Shown: positions 53,222-64,000 of the stretch, one piece after another
Position numbering within the stretch: position 1 is the first letter of the stretch
Layout: the number at the start of each line of letters is the position of its first letter
DNA from: Limnobaculum allomyrinae
GTDB lineage: Bacteria; Pseudomonadota; Gammaproteobacteria; Enterobacterales; Enterobacteriaceae
DNA: 64,000 nt
Direction of reading: 5' to 3'
Assembly: GCF_016649425.1 (NCBI RefSeq)
Contig: NZ_JADRCR010000003.1
Span: 168,600-232,599 of the forward strand
Program-made: the position numbers and the translations under genes
The notes under the pieces: model-generated
Seen by the model: the letters and a program-made list of their open reading frames with translations, nothing else
Databases searched by the model: none
What the model was told of the DNA's origin: nothing

Positions 53222-55084
53222 TCATTCAATATTCAGGTTCAGTATAGAAATCTCATATAACTTCTGACGTAATTTAAATTCTGTTCGATAGTCGACAGAA
53301 AAAAGCCCTTTCTCCGCTAACTGTCGAGCCAATGTCCTTGAGTTAATCCCCAATCGTTCTGAAAGCCTTGAAAGCAACAGATACCTTTCATTAAATGCCT
53401 CTAAATCCTCCGCGGTTATCCACCGTGTCGCTGAACTTTCCAAAGTAGTGTGAGATAGAAAACCATAATTAACCAACTGGTAGGCAAACTCTTGATTGAT
53501 TTTTAAGTACTTCGCTGCCTCCGGTATTGTCATGTAGCTGACTGCCGGTATCTTTCTGTTTAACCAACTCATAAATTCACTGATAGGAATCCTTAAAGAG
53601 CGGATTTTAGGCTTACTGCCATTTGGAAGAACGACAGTAAGCTCATCGTTAATAATGGCATTTATAACGGCTAAAAGGGGCGTTTCGATTCGATTACCTA
53701 CCATTTTTAAAAGGTTCGGAATAGGAATGCATTCATTCTTACTTTTAGCCTGTTTGTTTAAAATATTGGATAGATAATTATTAACTTCAGCGCGTAAAAA
53801 CTGCCACGAGCAGCCGTACTTCTGTTCTGCATGATAAGAGCCATTTTGATATACCTGCTCAGGGCTTATCACATAGTTAAATTGTTGTCCGTCCACGAGT
53901 TGCTTAAGTTGAGATTTTGTTACTCCAAGCAGTTTGGTTACATCGAGAAAGCTTATAATATCCTTCAATATTAGTGAGTTATTTTCAATATCTGTTCTGT
54001 ACAAAAGCGTGAATGTTCGCAGCCCTACAAATTTTCGTTCTGCTTTAATCAGGCCCTGACTAGCAGCCTTTCTTAGTATTGATTCTGATAGGCCATATTC
54101 TTTACTTGCTTGAGTAAAAGGGATCCAACGATGCTCAAGTATGACTGCTTGAGAGAACAGCGTATTTTTTCCAGTTATTGGCCTCTTCCAGTTTTCTTTA
54201 ATGTAATCTTCTAAAAGACGACGATATTCTGAAAAAAGGGGGCTTCTAATATACCTATGGAACTCACGATAGAACAACATCAAATCCCCAGTTGAGTTAT
54301 CAGGTTTATGTATCTGTTCTAAAAAATGAATGAACCCCTCTTTTCCAGAGAAAAATGTTTTACCTATTGATTCTACAAATGGTTTTAAATCAGCCATATC
54401 TATTAGCTGTACAGATTTTTTATTATTATTCAAAATGATGCGTTGTTTTTGGACTAGAAATTTTAAGACACTAAGGCGTTCTTTTAGACTATCGATAGGT
54501 AATGGATTTAACTGTTCCTCGATGCATGATGACCACAATCCTTGTATAAATAGCTGAACATTATAAGCAGATTTTGATACTGGCTCTGCTGGTAAAAACT
54601 TAATCGCAGCCCCGCAATTACAAGTACCAGATAACGCGAATAATGTATTAAGTGGGGTGTTGCAATGAGGGCATATATCCTGCAGCCATACCTTATGCTT
54701 TAAGCAAATCGCGGTAATCTTTAAACCCCACTCCCTACGATAATACTTATTTTCGCCTAAGCATTGCGGGCAAACTCGGGCGTGTTTCGCTAACAAGTAT
54801 TGTTGAGGTAATGCGCTAATCGTTTTAGTCCAATTATCTAGCAATGAAAAGCTACTCCAGGGTTGTTCAGTAACCAGATCGTAAGCCAGCATATGGGTTA
54901 TTTTTCCAGGATAAATTGATTGTTTATTGTTTCTTATCAGCCAATTTACTGACAAATAATGGTTGAGGTAGGCTAATCTGTTGAGATAACCCAGCGGTGA
55001 TTCATCAGAATAGGCTTTAGGGTATATCAAAGGCTTACAGAGCTTCATTCGACCCTTTGCTATTTCATTATCTTGAGTGTGCAT
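53222..55084 (-). CDS. tnsD: TnsD/TniQ-family target-site selector
   Basis: A 620-aa TniQ-family protein that in Tn7-type elements binds a fixed chromosomal site and recruits TnsC. The N-terminal TniQ region has the zinc-binding pattern CPQC...RREWGLKITAICLKHKVWLQDICPHC...CNC (about residues 108-160). The rest is TnsD-like and helical, with several possible helix-turn-helix segments near the C terminus (YMTIPEAAKYLKINQEFAYQL; LSERLGINSRTLARQLAEKG). The start at 55084 has AGGAG nine bases upstream and overlaps the tnsC end by 17 bp. At over 600 aa it is a long, DNA-reading type rather than the short TniQ of CRISPR-guided elements. From the insertion point its target is probably the 3' part of gyrB, which has not been tested. 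Confidence 0.9.
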   Translation of the reverse strand: MHTQDNEIAKGRMKLCKPLIYPKAYSDESPLGYLNRLAYLNHYLSVNWLIRNNKQSIYPGKITHMLAYDLVTEQPWSSFSLLDNWTKTISALPQQYLLAKHARVCPQCLGENKYYRREWGLKITAICLKHKVWLQDICPHCNTPLNTLFALSGTCNCGAAIKFLPAEPVSKSAYNVQLFIQGLWSSCIEEQLNPLPIDSLKERLSVLKFLVQKQRIILNNNKKSVQLIDMADLKPFVESIGKTFFSGKEGFIHFLEQIHKPDNSTGDLMLFYREFHRYIRSPLFSEYRRLLEDYIKENWKRPITGKNTLFSQAVILEHRWIPFTQASKEYGLSESILRKAASQGLIKAERKFVGLRTFTLLYRTDIENNSLILKDIISFLDVTKLLGVTKSQLKQLVDGQQFNYVISPEQVYQNGSYHAEQKYGCSWQFLRAEVNNYLSNILNKQAKSKNECIPIPNLLKMVGNRIETPLLAVINAIINDELTVVLPNGSKPKIRSLRIPISEFMSWLNRKIPAVSYMTIPEAAKYLKINQEFAYQLVNYGFLSHTTLESSATRWITAEDLEAFNERYLLLSRLSERLGINSRTLARQLAEKGLFSVDYRTEFKLRQKLYEISILNLNIE

Positions 55085-56036
55085 TCAATGAGCTCCTGAC
55101 GAAATAGAACCGATGAAATGGCATACCTTCTTTGTCTAACCTCATCCATTTGAATTTATTATTGAATGGATTTAGGTCACCGATAGCATTGTTCCAAATA
55201 TACTGAGTAAATGCTTCTTCCAGGCATTCCATATTGAGTGAGCTAAGCTGGTTATTGATAGCTATTTCGTAGGCACCAATAAACAATTTGACCATGTAGT
55301 CGATAATGCCGTTAGTGGCGAAGTGAAACCGTTGAATTACCGTTTCGTTCTTTAAATTCATTAAAGCCGGTAGCCTTAAGGCATCTTGTAATGTACACAA
55401 CACGCTTAAGAAGCTTTTATATTCCTCTTTTGACACAAGGGAAAAGGCTTTTAAATCTATCCGGTGACTAAAACGACGGCGTAGTTGCTCATTAATTTGC
55501 AGAATTTGTTCACTTCGTTCCAGCCCCATTAGTACAGTAGCAATGTTAGCTTTATCAATAATGGTCTTTAACCAGTCTGAAACCTGAAGAGGAGAAGAGT
55601 GCTTTCCCTGGTCGATAAAGTGCTGAAGCTCATCAAAAATGACCAATTTAACATCACACTTTATGAGATAGGTGAGTATTCGATTGGTTTTCTCAACGGC
55701 AGACCCCTTGTAGAACAAAGGGTCACCTAATTTGACCAATACTTCTTCGGCCATATTTTTTATCGTCGGAAAGGGCGGTGTACTGACGACAAGAACAGGA
55801 ATAATCCTCCTCTCATCGGCATCATAAGCCGGAAAATTACGCGCTAACGCAGCATTAAGGGTTGATTTACCCGTTCCTGACTCACTGACACAAATCAGGT
55901 TTTGTGCAACATCAGCCAGCCTCTTCATTTCATAGGCATCAATAATGCGTTGATAGGCTATATCAAACTGAGGATGATGAATAATTAAGTCTTTCAGGCG
56001 AGCTGTAGTGGCAAAGATTAGGTTTCTATTTCTCAT
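55068..56036 (-). CDS. tnsC: TnsC-family AAA+ transposition regulator
   Basis: A 322-aa ATPase that links the target selector to the transposase. It has Walker A SESGTGKST (residues 51-59), Walker B LVIFDELQHF (131-140, Asp-Glu at 135-136) and a sensor-like NIATVLMGLERS. It is shorter than Tn7 TnsC (about 555 aa), as in many Tn7-like relatives. It overlaps the end of tnsB by 11 bp and is overlapped by tnsD, so all four tns genes form one coupled operon. Confidence 0.93.
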   Translation of the reverse strand: MRNRNLIFATTARLKDLIIHHPQFDIAYQRIIDAYEMKRLADVAQNLICVSESGTGKSTLNAALARNFPAYDADERRIIPVLVVSTPPFPTIKNMAEEVLVKLGDPLFYKGSAVEKTNRILTYLIKCDVKLVIFDELQHFIDQGKHSSPLQVSDWLKTIIDKANIATVLMGLERSEQILQINEQLRRRFSHRIDLKAFSLVSKEEYKSFLSVLCTLQDALRLPALMNLKNETVIQRFHFATNGIIDYMVKLFIGAYEIAINNQLSSLNMECLEEAFTQYIWNNAIGDLNPFNNKFKWMRLDKEGMPFHRFYFVRSSLNAHSR

Positions 56037-57957
56037 CTTTGTTGCTCACTTTAAAAACAGGAATTTCATCTAACTCATCAAAGGATATATCAGCCTGTAT
56101 TGGCGATAATAGTGGTCCTTTGGGAGTGTTTTTGATATTGCCAATCCTGGCGGCTTTAGTCCTTTTACGCAGTGATTTATCATGGTTAGCTTTCGATATT
56201 AATACCTGCAATTTACTTTTTGCTTCGAGAAGGGAATGCGTATTTGTTAAGAATTTCTTCTTTTCCTTAAGCAAGGCTATAATTTTCTCATGTTGGCGTA
56301 ATGATAGATTAGCGGCATATTCAGACTGTACGCAGGGGATTTTAACGTAAGCATAACTATGCTGATTGTAGAGCCAGATATGACCTAAATCTTCCAAATC
56401 TATTCTAATATTTGCCTTTGTCCGATGACCTTGCCGTATTCTTAATAACCGAACCTCTGGGGAGTTATAGAAGAGATTTTTGAACTGAATACCTTCGTGG
56501 CTTAATGTACGCTCGTATTTCCGTGTCAGAATGATATCCAGATTCTCCTTACTCTCAGGAAGTAATGGTTCGATTAGCTTTAAACCTTTTTGCCATTCTA
56601 TGGCTGGAGTACTGTCTAGCCCTTTGTGCGGTGACTGACAGTAAATATCAATAAGCCAGTGATAGATAATTCCTTGTAATTCAGTCAGCGTAATGCTGGC
56701 TAATTTTTCTGATTCATAATCGCCTCTGGCACGTATATTAGAGAAGGTCGTTCCTGAGAGTCGATGGCAGACTTGCCTGTTTAAAGTACCAAAAAAGCGC
56801 TCAACATGTCCTTTATAGTGGGGTTGTTGTTTGGGGCAGAATATCAGTTCAATATTTAATTCAGCACACATACGACGTAGCTGCTTGGAGTGAAATTCAA
56901 GACCGTTATCACAAACCAATGTTGACGGTATCCCATAAACCAGCCAGTCATTTTCGATGGCTGGATAATCCTGTTTGATAAAGTCTTTTGGCAATATCGC
57001 ATTACGGAGGGCTCTCATAACAGAGAGTTCTGACGGAGGCTCAAAACCGATATAAGCACCTAATGGCATTCGAGACTGAACATCCAGTATAAATGTTAGT
57101 GTAGGGCGCCCTTCAGCAAGTCCGGTCTTTTCATTAATGACCATAATGTCTAGGATTGTATGGTCTATTTCAGCTCTTTCTAATATGAATTTTGTGATAA
57201 CACCGTTACCAACCGCTCGAAAGTGATTTTCTGCCGCTCTCTTTCCTTCTCTGGCTGACATAACTTCATATTGATCAAACTGACGTAACATTGCATAAAA
57301 CGTTGCCCGACAAGGAATGTTTATCTGTTCAAGGTTAATTTGATTGAAGTGTGTTATTTGGCTACATAGCTCATCATAGGTATTTTGAATGCTGTTACCT
57401 TCACGAGTGAGATAAATATTATCAATAACTTGAAGATATAATTTTTCAAATGATGGACCAAATTTTGATATTTTTATCCTGTCGGGAGAATGATTGCGTA
57501 GTGCCAGTGAATTTATATCATTTCCTGAATCAACCCATCTTTTCCACCATCGGTAGAGCGTCATATCAGAAGGCGGCTTACCCTGGTGAACAGCTTCCGG
57601 TAATTGACTAATAGTTTCTTTCAGGTTTTTTCTGGTTGGTTTATCTCCAAGTTGGCTGATCACATGCTGGATATAGTGGTATCGTTTAAGAATTAATGAT
57701 TGTTCTTTCTCCGAGAACCTAAGTAATCCCCCTGAGATTGCTTCTTTCTGTTTATTGTTGGGGTGAGAGCTCCCATCAATAAAGGATAATTTTCCTGCAG
57801 TTAAAAGGCTTAAAAGCTCAGTTTTTGTTCGTTGTATTAATGCCAGATCATTACTTCGTTCTAAAGTGACTATCCCATTCTCGATTATTCGTATAATACG
57901 GTATTGCTCATTATCTAAAGTCAGGCGCAGTCCGGTATGTAAATAAGATGTCTTCAT
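56026..57957 (-). CDS. tnsB: TnsB-family DDE transposase
   Basis: A 643-aa transposase with an rve integrase core that joins the element's 3' ends to the target. The catalytic residues appear as D265 (AEIDHTILD), D350 (TLVCDNGLEF) and E386 (YKGHVERFFGTLNR). Upstream is a helix-turn-helix region for end binding (about 85-145, PPSDMTLYRWWKRWVDSG) and downstream a beta-barrel and a C-terminal helical tail that would contact TnsC. It overlaps tnsA by 47 bp, with AAGGAT before its ATG. All three catalytic residues are present and the frame is unbroken, so it is probably active. Confidence 0.95.
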   Translation of the reverse strand: MKTSYLHTGLRLTLDNEQYRIIRIIENGIVTLERSNDLALIQRTKTELLSLLTAGKLSFIDGSSHPNNKQKEAISGGLLRFSEKEQSLILKRYHYIQHVISQLGDKPTRKNLKETISQLPEAVHQGKPPSDMTLYRWWKRWVDSGNDINSLALRNHSPDRIKISKFGPSFEKLYLQVIDNIYLTREGNSIQNTYDELCSQITHFNQINLEQINIPCRATFYAMLRQFDQYEVMSAREGKRAAENHFRAVGNGVITKFILERAEIDHTILDIMVINEKTGLAEGRPTLTFILDVQSRMPLGAYIGFEPPSELSVMRALRNAILPKDFIKQDYPAIENDWLVYGIPSTLVCDNGLEFHSKQLRRMCAELNIELIFCPKQQPHYKGHVERFFGTLNRQVCHRLSGTTFSNIRARGDYESEKLASITLTELQGIIYHWLIDIYCQSPHKGLDSTPAIEWQKGLKLIEPLLPESKENLDIILTRKYERTLSHEGIQFKNLFYNSPEVRLLRIRQGHRTKANIRIDLEDLGHIWLYNQHSYAYVKIPCVQSEYAANLSLRQHEKIIALLKEKKKFLTNTHSLLEAKSKLQVLISKANHDKSLRKRTKAARIGNIKNTPKGPLLSPIQADISFDELDEIPVFKVSNKDEK

Positions 57958-58642
57958 TATGGTTATCCTTATGAATAAGTGAATTGTTGGTAATTGGCTG
58001 TTCTAAATCGATATAGAGATAACCCTGAGCAATGAGTCCATACGCATGAGCTAGGGAATCTATATCCTCTATAAGTTGTTCTAACGTGATAAAGCGCCCT
58101 TGTTGGGCTCTGAGAATGAGTTGTGGTGTTAGGTTTACGCGTTGGTAGGTACGAAGCAGCGTTAGATTGCGTTCTTTAACTGGATTCAGCAGCTCATTAT
58201 TGGTAATAACAATGAATGGATAGCCGCCATTGTTTAATGTTCCTGATACTGCGGAGTAAAACCTGAAGTTTTCGGGCTGAAAAAGGATGGTGAATGGTTT
58301 TATTTCGACATACCAGATCTCGCCTGAATAAAATAAAAGTTCAAAATCTGGTGTATAGCGTCGTATCTTTCCTTCATAAGGAATATCAAATCTAGCAGGT
58401 TGCTCATGGTATTTCTGAATCGCCGATGAGAACTCAAACAGGTAACAAGCTCGACGTTCAAGCTGTGATTCCCACGCTATCATTCTGCCCATTTTATGAG
58501 ATGGGAACTGGCCCCTCACTTTTCCTCGAGAGCGGGTAATCGGCTCTCGAACCCGATGATGTATTTCTTTGGGGGCTAAATTTAGGCATGAGTGTGCCCT
58601 TTGTGTCAGGATTTTATCTCCGACAACCTTTTTTAAAGTCAT
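57911..58642 (-). CDS. tnsA: TnsA-family endonuclease
   Basis: A 243-aa nuclease that cuts the 5' ends of the transposon, allowing cut-and-paste movement. The restriction-endonuclease-like core shows E58 (AWESQLERR), D99 (YTPDFELLF) and the E113-x-K115 pair (WYVEIKP), with IPYEGKIRRYTPDF before the Asp. The C-terminal part (about 160-243) matches the TnsA region that binds TnsC. AAGGG lies 6 nt before the ATG at 58642. It is the first gene of the tns operon and nearest the right end, as in Tn7. Confidence 0.93.
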   Translation of the reverse strand: MTLKKVVGDKILTQRAHSCLNLAPKEIHHRVREPITRSRGKVRGQFPSHKMGRMIAWESQLERRACYLFEFSSAIQKYHEQPARFDIPYEGKIRRYTPDFELLFYSGEIWYVEIKPFTILFQPENFRFYSAVSGTLNNGGYPFIVITNNELLNPVKERNLTLLRTYQRVNLTPQLILRAQQGRFITLEQLIEDIDSLAHAYGLIAQGYLYIDLEQPITNNSLIHKDNHNEDILFTYRTAPDFR

Positions 58643-58663
58643 AAAAATCCCTTACCAAAATAG

Positions 58664-58677
58664 GTAATACTTATTAC
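58664..58677. promoter_or_regulatory. Palindromic operator candidate before tnsA
   Basis: GTAATA-CT-TATTAC is a perfect palindrome 22 bp upstream of the tnsA start. A second inverted repeat, ATACTTT...AAAGTAT, lies at 58730-58754. Either could bind the XRE-type regulator encoded just upstream and so control the tns operon. Confidence 0.45.
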
Positions 58678-58823
58678 TTTCTGAGTAGGTATTGATATGG
58701 CTGGCTTGACGGATGAAATGTGAAGAGTGATACTTTAATTGCGATTCAAAGTATTATTTATCACATTTCGGGGCCAGCTAATCACTGTGTCCCGTTTTGT
58801 TTTTACATACTTAACTTTCCTAT

Positions 58824-59198
58824 TTATTTGTTGCTGTTATGAATGTATTTACCGAGCTTTAATGTGTTATTCATGATTATCAATTGTTCTGGGCTTAATG
58901 TTCCCAGGTGTTGCCATAATTGACGAATAAACACTAACTCATCGCATGTAACACTATTAGGTACTTTCCTTGTTGTTTGTGATAACTCAACAACATCCCA
59001 TAACGTATCTTGTTCTTGCTTATCAAGTGATAGGCTCGATATTAGTTTCTGTAGAATCACTTCTGTGGGTGGGCTTTTCTTGCCGGTTTCTAACGCACTT
59101 ACATAGCTGGGATTAATATCAAGTGCATATGCAAGCTGTTTTTGGCTCAGCCTTCTATCTCTTCTAATTTGTTCTAAATACTGTCCAAATGGTGTCAT
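58824..59198 (-). CDS. XRE-family transcriptional regulator of the transposon
   Basis: A 124-aa protein with an N-terminal helix-turn-helix of the XRE/Cro type (FGQYLEQIRRDRRLSQKQLAYALDINPSYVSALETGKKSPP) and a helical C-terminal region (LWQHLGTLSPEQLIIMNNTLKL). I chose the ATG at 59198, where the domain begins. A longer frame to 59258 adds 20 residues without family similarity. Neither start has a strong ribosome site. It lies upstream of tnsA on the same strand, a common place for small regulators in Tn7-like elements, and it probably represses tnsABCD through the repeats at 58664-58754. Confidence 0.8.
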   Translation of the reverse strand: MTPFGQYLEQIRRDRRLSQKQLAYALDINPSYVSALETGKKSPPTEVILQKLISSLSLDKQEQDTLWDVVELSQTTRKVPNSVTCDELVFIRQLWQHLGTLSPEQLIIMNNTLKLGKYIHNSNK

Positions 59199-59413
59199 TT
59201 TTGCATTTTTCGTGATACTAAATGGAATTAAAATTGATTGCATATAATAAATTATCATTTTTTAATGATGACTAAAATATTAATTTTTATGGGTTGTAGT
59301 CATCAATTTTAATATTCTAATTTTTATTTTTCGTATAATGTATTGCATACGAAATTAAATTTTCGATTAGGTTTTGTTTTAATTAAAAATATATTTTCAG
59401 CATCGAGGTTAAT
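59199..59413. other. AT-rich divergent promoter region near the right end
   Basis: About 215 bp between the XRE gene (minus) and the small plus-strand gene, more than 75% A+T by eye, with runs such as TTTTTAATGATGACTAAAATAT. Divergent promoters are expected; I cannot fix their positions. Confidence 0.45.
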
Positions 59414-59626
59414 ATGAAAAATAACTGTAATGAAAAAAATTTAGATATTTCTATACAGGAACCTGAAATTACCAAAGACTCTATTAATAAGCATAGAAAA
59501 TGGTTAGAAGAGAGTGTTATCAAAAGTATTGAGGATAGTAGACCATCAGTTTCTCATGAAGCTGCTCAAAAAATTTTTACAGAAATGAAAAGAAAATCGC
59601 CGCTGAACTTAAAGCCAAAAAAATAG
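59414..59626 (+). CDS. Small antitoxin-like protein at the transposon right end
   Basis: A 70-aa charged, helical protein with a good GAGG site 6 nt before the ATG. The C-terminal part (EDSRPSVSHEAAQKIFTEMKRK) resembles the tail of RelB/ParD-type antitoxins or stabilisation proteins, where a Pro-Ser-x-x-His-Glu step precedes a final helix. There is no toxin gene beside it. It is the only plus-strand gene in the tns half of the element, and its last Lys codons form the A run of the adjacent terminator. It could be an orphan antitoxin or a small regulator; similarity is weak. Confidence 0.55.
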   Translation: MKNNCNEKNLDISIQEPEITKDSINKHRKWLEESVIKSIEDSRPSVSHEAAQKIFTEMKRKSPLNLKPKK

Positions 59627-59650
59627 AAGGAGCCAATTGGCTCCTTCTAT
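59616..59650 (-). terminator. Transposon-borne terminator for gyrB transcription
   Basis: A perfect 28-bp palindrome at 59623-59650 (arms ATAGAAGGAGCC / GGCTCCTTCTAT, loop AATT) is followed on the minus strand by seven T residues. That makes a strong terminator for transcripts entering from gyrB. In the plus direction the tail is weaker (CTCATTTCT) but could end the 70-aa gene. Confidence 0.88.
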
Positions 59651-59712
59651 CTCATTTCTAATTAGACGCCATCTCACCTTTGCTAGATTTCATCTCACTT
59701 TAGACTAGATCC
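59648..59712. repeat. Right-end TnsB-type binding sites (three abutting copies)
   Basis: Three direct repeats of 21-22 bp lie end to end at 59648-59669, 59670-59690 and 59691-59712, each starting [TC]ATCTCA and ending near TAGA. On the minus strand they read TCTA...TGAGAT, matching the left-end sites. The last one abuts the terminal CCGACA. Dense right-end packing is characteristic of Tn7 elements. Confidence 0.85.
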
Positions 59713-59716
59713 GACA

Positions 59717-59721
59717 ATTTG
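59717..59721. repeat. Target-site duplication, right copy (ATTTG)
   Basis: ATTTG follows the terminal CCGACA and matches 44353-44357. The next five bases (AATAA) separate it from the gyrB stop codon, so insertion took place within 10 bp of the end of gyrB. Confidence 0.93.
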
Positions 59722-59726
59722 AATAA

Positions 59727-63252
<3,526 letters not shown>

Positions 63253-63273
63253 TCAGTGGTACAGTAGCCCCGT

Positions 63274-64000
63274 TTACAGACGCATTGGCATAACAACATA
63301 GGCGGCACTGGTGTTAGCACAGTCCTCTATTTGTACGCTGGATACTGAGTCGGTTAGCAATAAACGCACATCTTCACACTTAAGCGCGTTCAACACATCC
63401 AGCACATAGCTGACGTTAAAACCGATTTCCAGATCGGTACCGCCATATACCACATCCAGAATCTCTTCTGCTTCTTCCTGCTCCGGGTTGTTAGCCGTGA
63501 TTTTCAGTTGATTTTGATTCAGATGCAAACGCACGCCACGGAACTTCTCATTAGAGAGGATCGCCGCACGGGAGAATGCCTGCTTAAGCTCATCACAGTT
63601 AGCTTCCAGTGTTTTATCCGGATTTTTTGGCAACACGCGACGATAGTCAGGAAAACGGCCATCGACCAGCTTGGAAGTGAAAATAAAATCACCTACGTGA
63701 GCGCGAATATTATTGCTGCCTATTTGTAAACGTAGATCGCCATTACTGCTATCCAACAGTCGAACCAGCTCCAGTACCCCTTTACGCGGCACAATGACAT
63801 CGTGAGGAGGTAGTTTCTGCCCCACGGACATTGAACATACTGCCAAACGATGCCCATCAGTGGCGACAGTACGCAGCTCTTCGCCTTCGGTTTCAAACAT
63901 CATGCCGTTCAGATAGTAACGAACATCCTGATGTGCCATGGAAAATTGGGTAGCTTCAATTAAGCGCTTCAGGGTTGCCTGAGGCAGCGTAAACTCCACT
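63274..64000 (-). CDS. dnaN: DNA polymerase III beta sliding clamp, C-terminal two thirds
   Basis: The final ~241 residues of the ring-shaped processivity clamp of the replicative polymerase. The 5' part lies beyond the window, so about 125 of the usual 366 residues are missing. Conserved segments are FTLPQATLKRLIEATQFSMAHQ, VATDGHRLAV, SNEKFRGVRLHL, ITANNPEQEEAEE and the end AAYVVMPMRL, whose hydrophobic pocket binds partner proteins. Together with recF and gyrB it marks the oriC-proximal housekeeping cluster; dnaA is expected just outside. Confidence 0.98.
   Translation of the reverse strand, partial: VEFTLPQATLKRLIEATQFSMAHQDVRYYLNGMMFETEGEELRTVATDGHRLAVCSMSVGQKLPPHDVIVPRKGVLELVRLLDSSNGDLRLQIGSNNIRAHVGDFIFTSKLVDGRFPDYRRVLPKNPDKTLEANCDELKQAFSRAAILSNEKFRGVRLHLNQNQLKITANNPEQEEAEEILDVVYGGTDLEIGFNVSYVLDVLNALKCEDVRLLLTDSVSSVQIEDCANTSAAYVVMPMRL

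Larger units (their letters stand above)
44358..59716. mobile_element. Complete Tn7-like transposon inserted downstream of gyrB (15,359 bp)
   Basis: The ends are TGTCGGTTCTAGTC on the left and the inverted complement of TGTCGGATCTAGTC on the right (13 of 14 match), flanked by ATTTG on both sides. Repeats of ~22 bp with a TCTA core occur at both ends, spaced on the left and abutting on the right, as TnsB sites are in Tn7. tnsA, tnsB, tnsC and a tnsD/tniQ gene run inward from the right end. The right end faces the 3' end of a conserved gene, here gyrB, exactly as Tn7 faces glmS. There is no tnsE and no CRISPR locus. Cargo occupies about 44491-52883. The element looks intact and potentially active. 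Confidence 0.95.

Noticed and set aside
53222-55084. CRISPR-guided (CAST-type) transposition
   Set aside because: No Cas genes or CRISPR repeats occur in the element, and the TniQ-family protein is the long TnsD-like form.

Overview
The window is bacterial chromosome and most likely from Enterobacterales. The right edge carries dnaN-recF-gyrB in the standard order found near oriC, with proteins very close to the E. coli ones. The left two thirds carry BapA-like giant adhesins with dedicated type I secretion systems. The combination would fit Budviciaceae or a related family, but genus assignment is a guess.

Layout. (1) Positions 1-43057, all on the minus strand, hold at least two complete tandem copies and the start of a third copy of one module. 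The module order is giant adhesin, OmpA-like protein, ABC transporter, membrane-fusion protein, TolC-like channel, small zinc-ribbon protein. The adhesins (>805, 3617 and 3940 aa) share an N-terminal prefix with a hydrophobic segment. In the two complete ones, long Ig-like arrays, an FG-GAP/calcium-loop block and an RTX-type secretion end follow. A long AT-rich gap of 1.1-1.4 kb precedes each adhesin. (2) Positions 44358-59716 are a complete 15.36-kb Tn7-like transposon. It is delimited by TGTCGG/CCGACA ends, TnsB-type end repeats and a 5-bp target duplication (ATTTG), and lies just downstream of the gyrB stop codon. Its tnsABCD genes run inward from the gyrB-proximal end, as Tn7 does at glmS, so the 3' end of gyrB is the probable attachment site. 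(3) Positions 59727-64000 are gyrB, recF and partial dnaN.

The transposon cargo is the most novel part. A four-gene overlapping minus-strand operon encodes a Gly-rich 110-aa protein, a PfkB kinase fused to a nucleoside deoxyribosyltransferase-like domain, a QueC paralogue, and a SagB/nitroreductase-like flavoprotein. It converges on an overlapping plus-strand pair encoding a D12-class adenine methyltransferase and an OGG-like helix-hairpin-helix glycosylase. Beside these lie a dGTPase, an unknown 330-aa protein with a possible GIY-YIG-like region, and a ribbon-helix-helix regulator with three operator-like repeats at an exact 11-bp period. Together they look like an undescribed nucleobase-modification defence island, related in parts list to type IV CBASS and Qat but without a CD-NTase, ATPase or TatD nuclease.

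The element also carries a strong intrinsic terminator at its right end that would stop gyrB transcription. The apparent native gyrB terminator now lies beyond the left end, 15.4 kb away.
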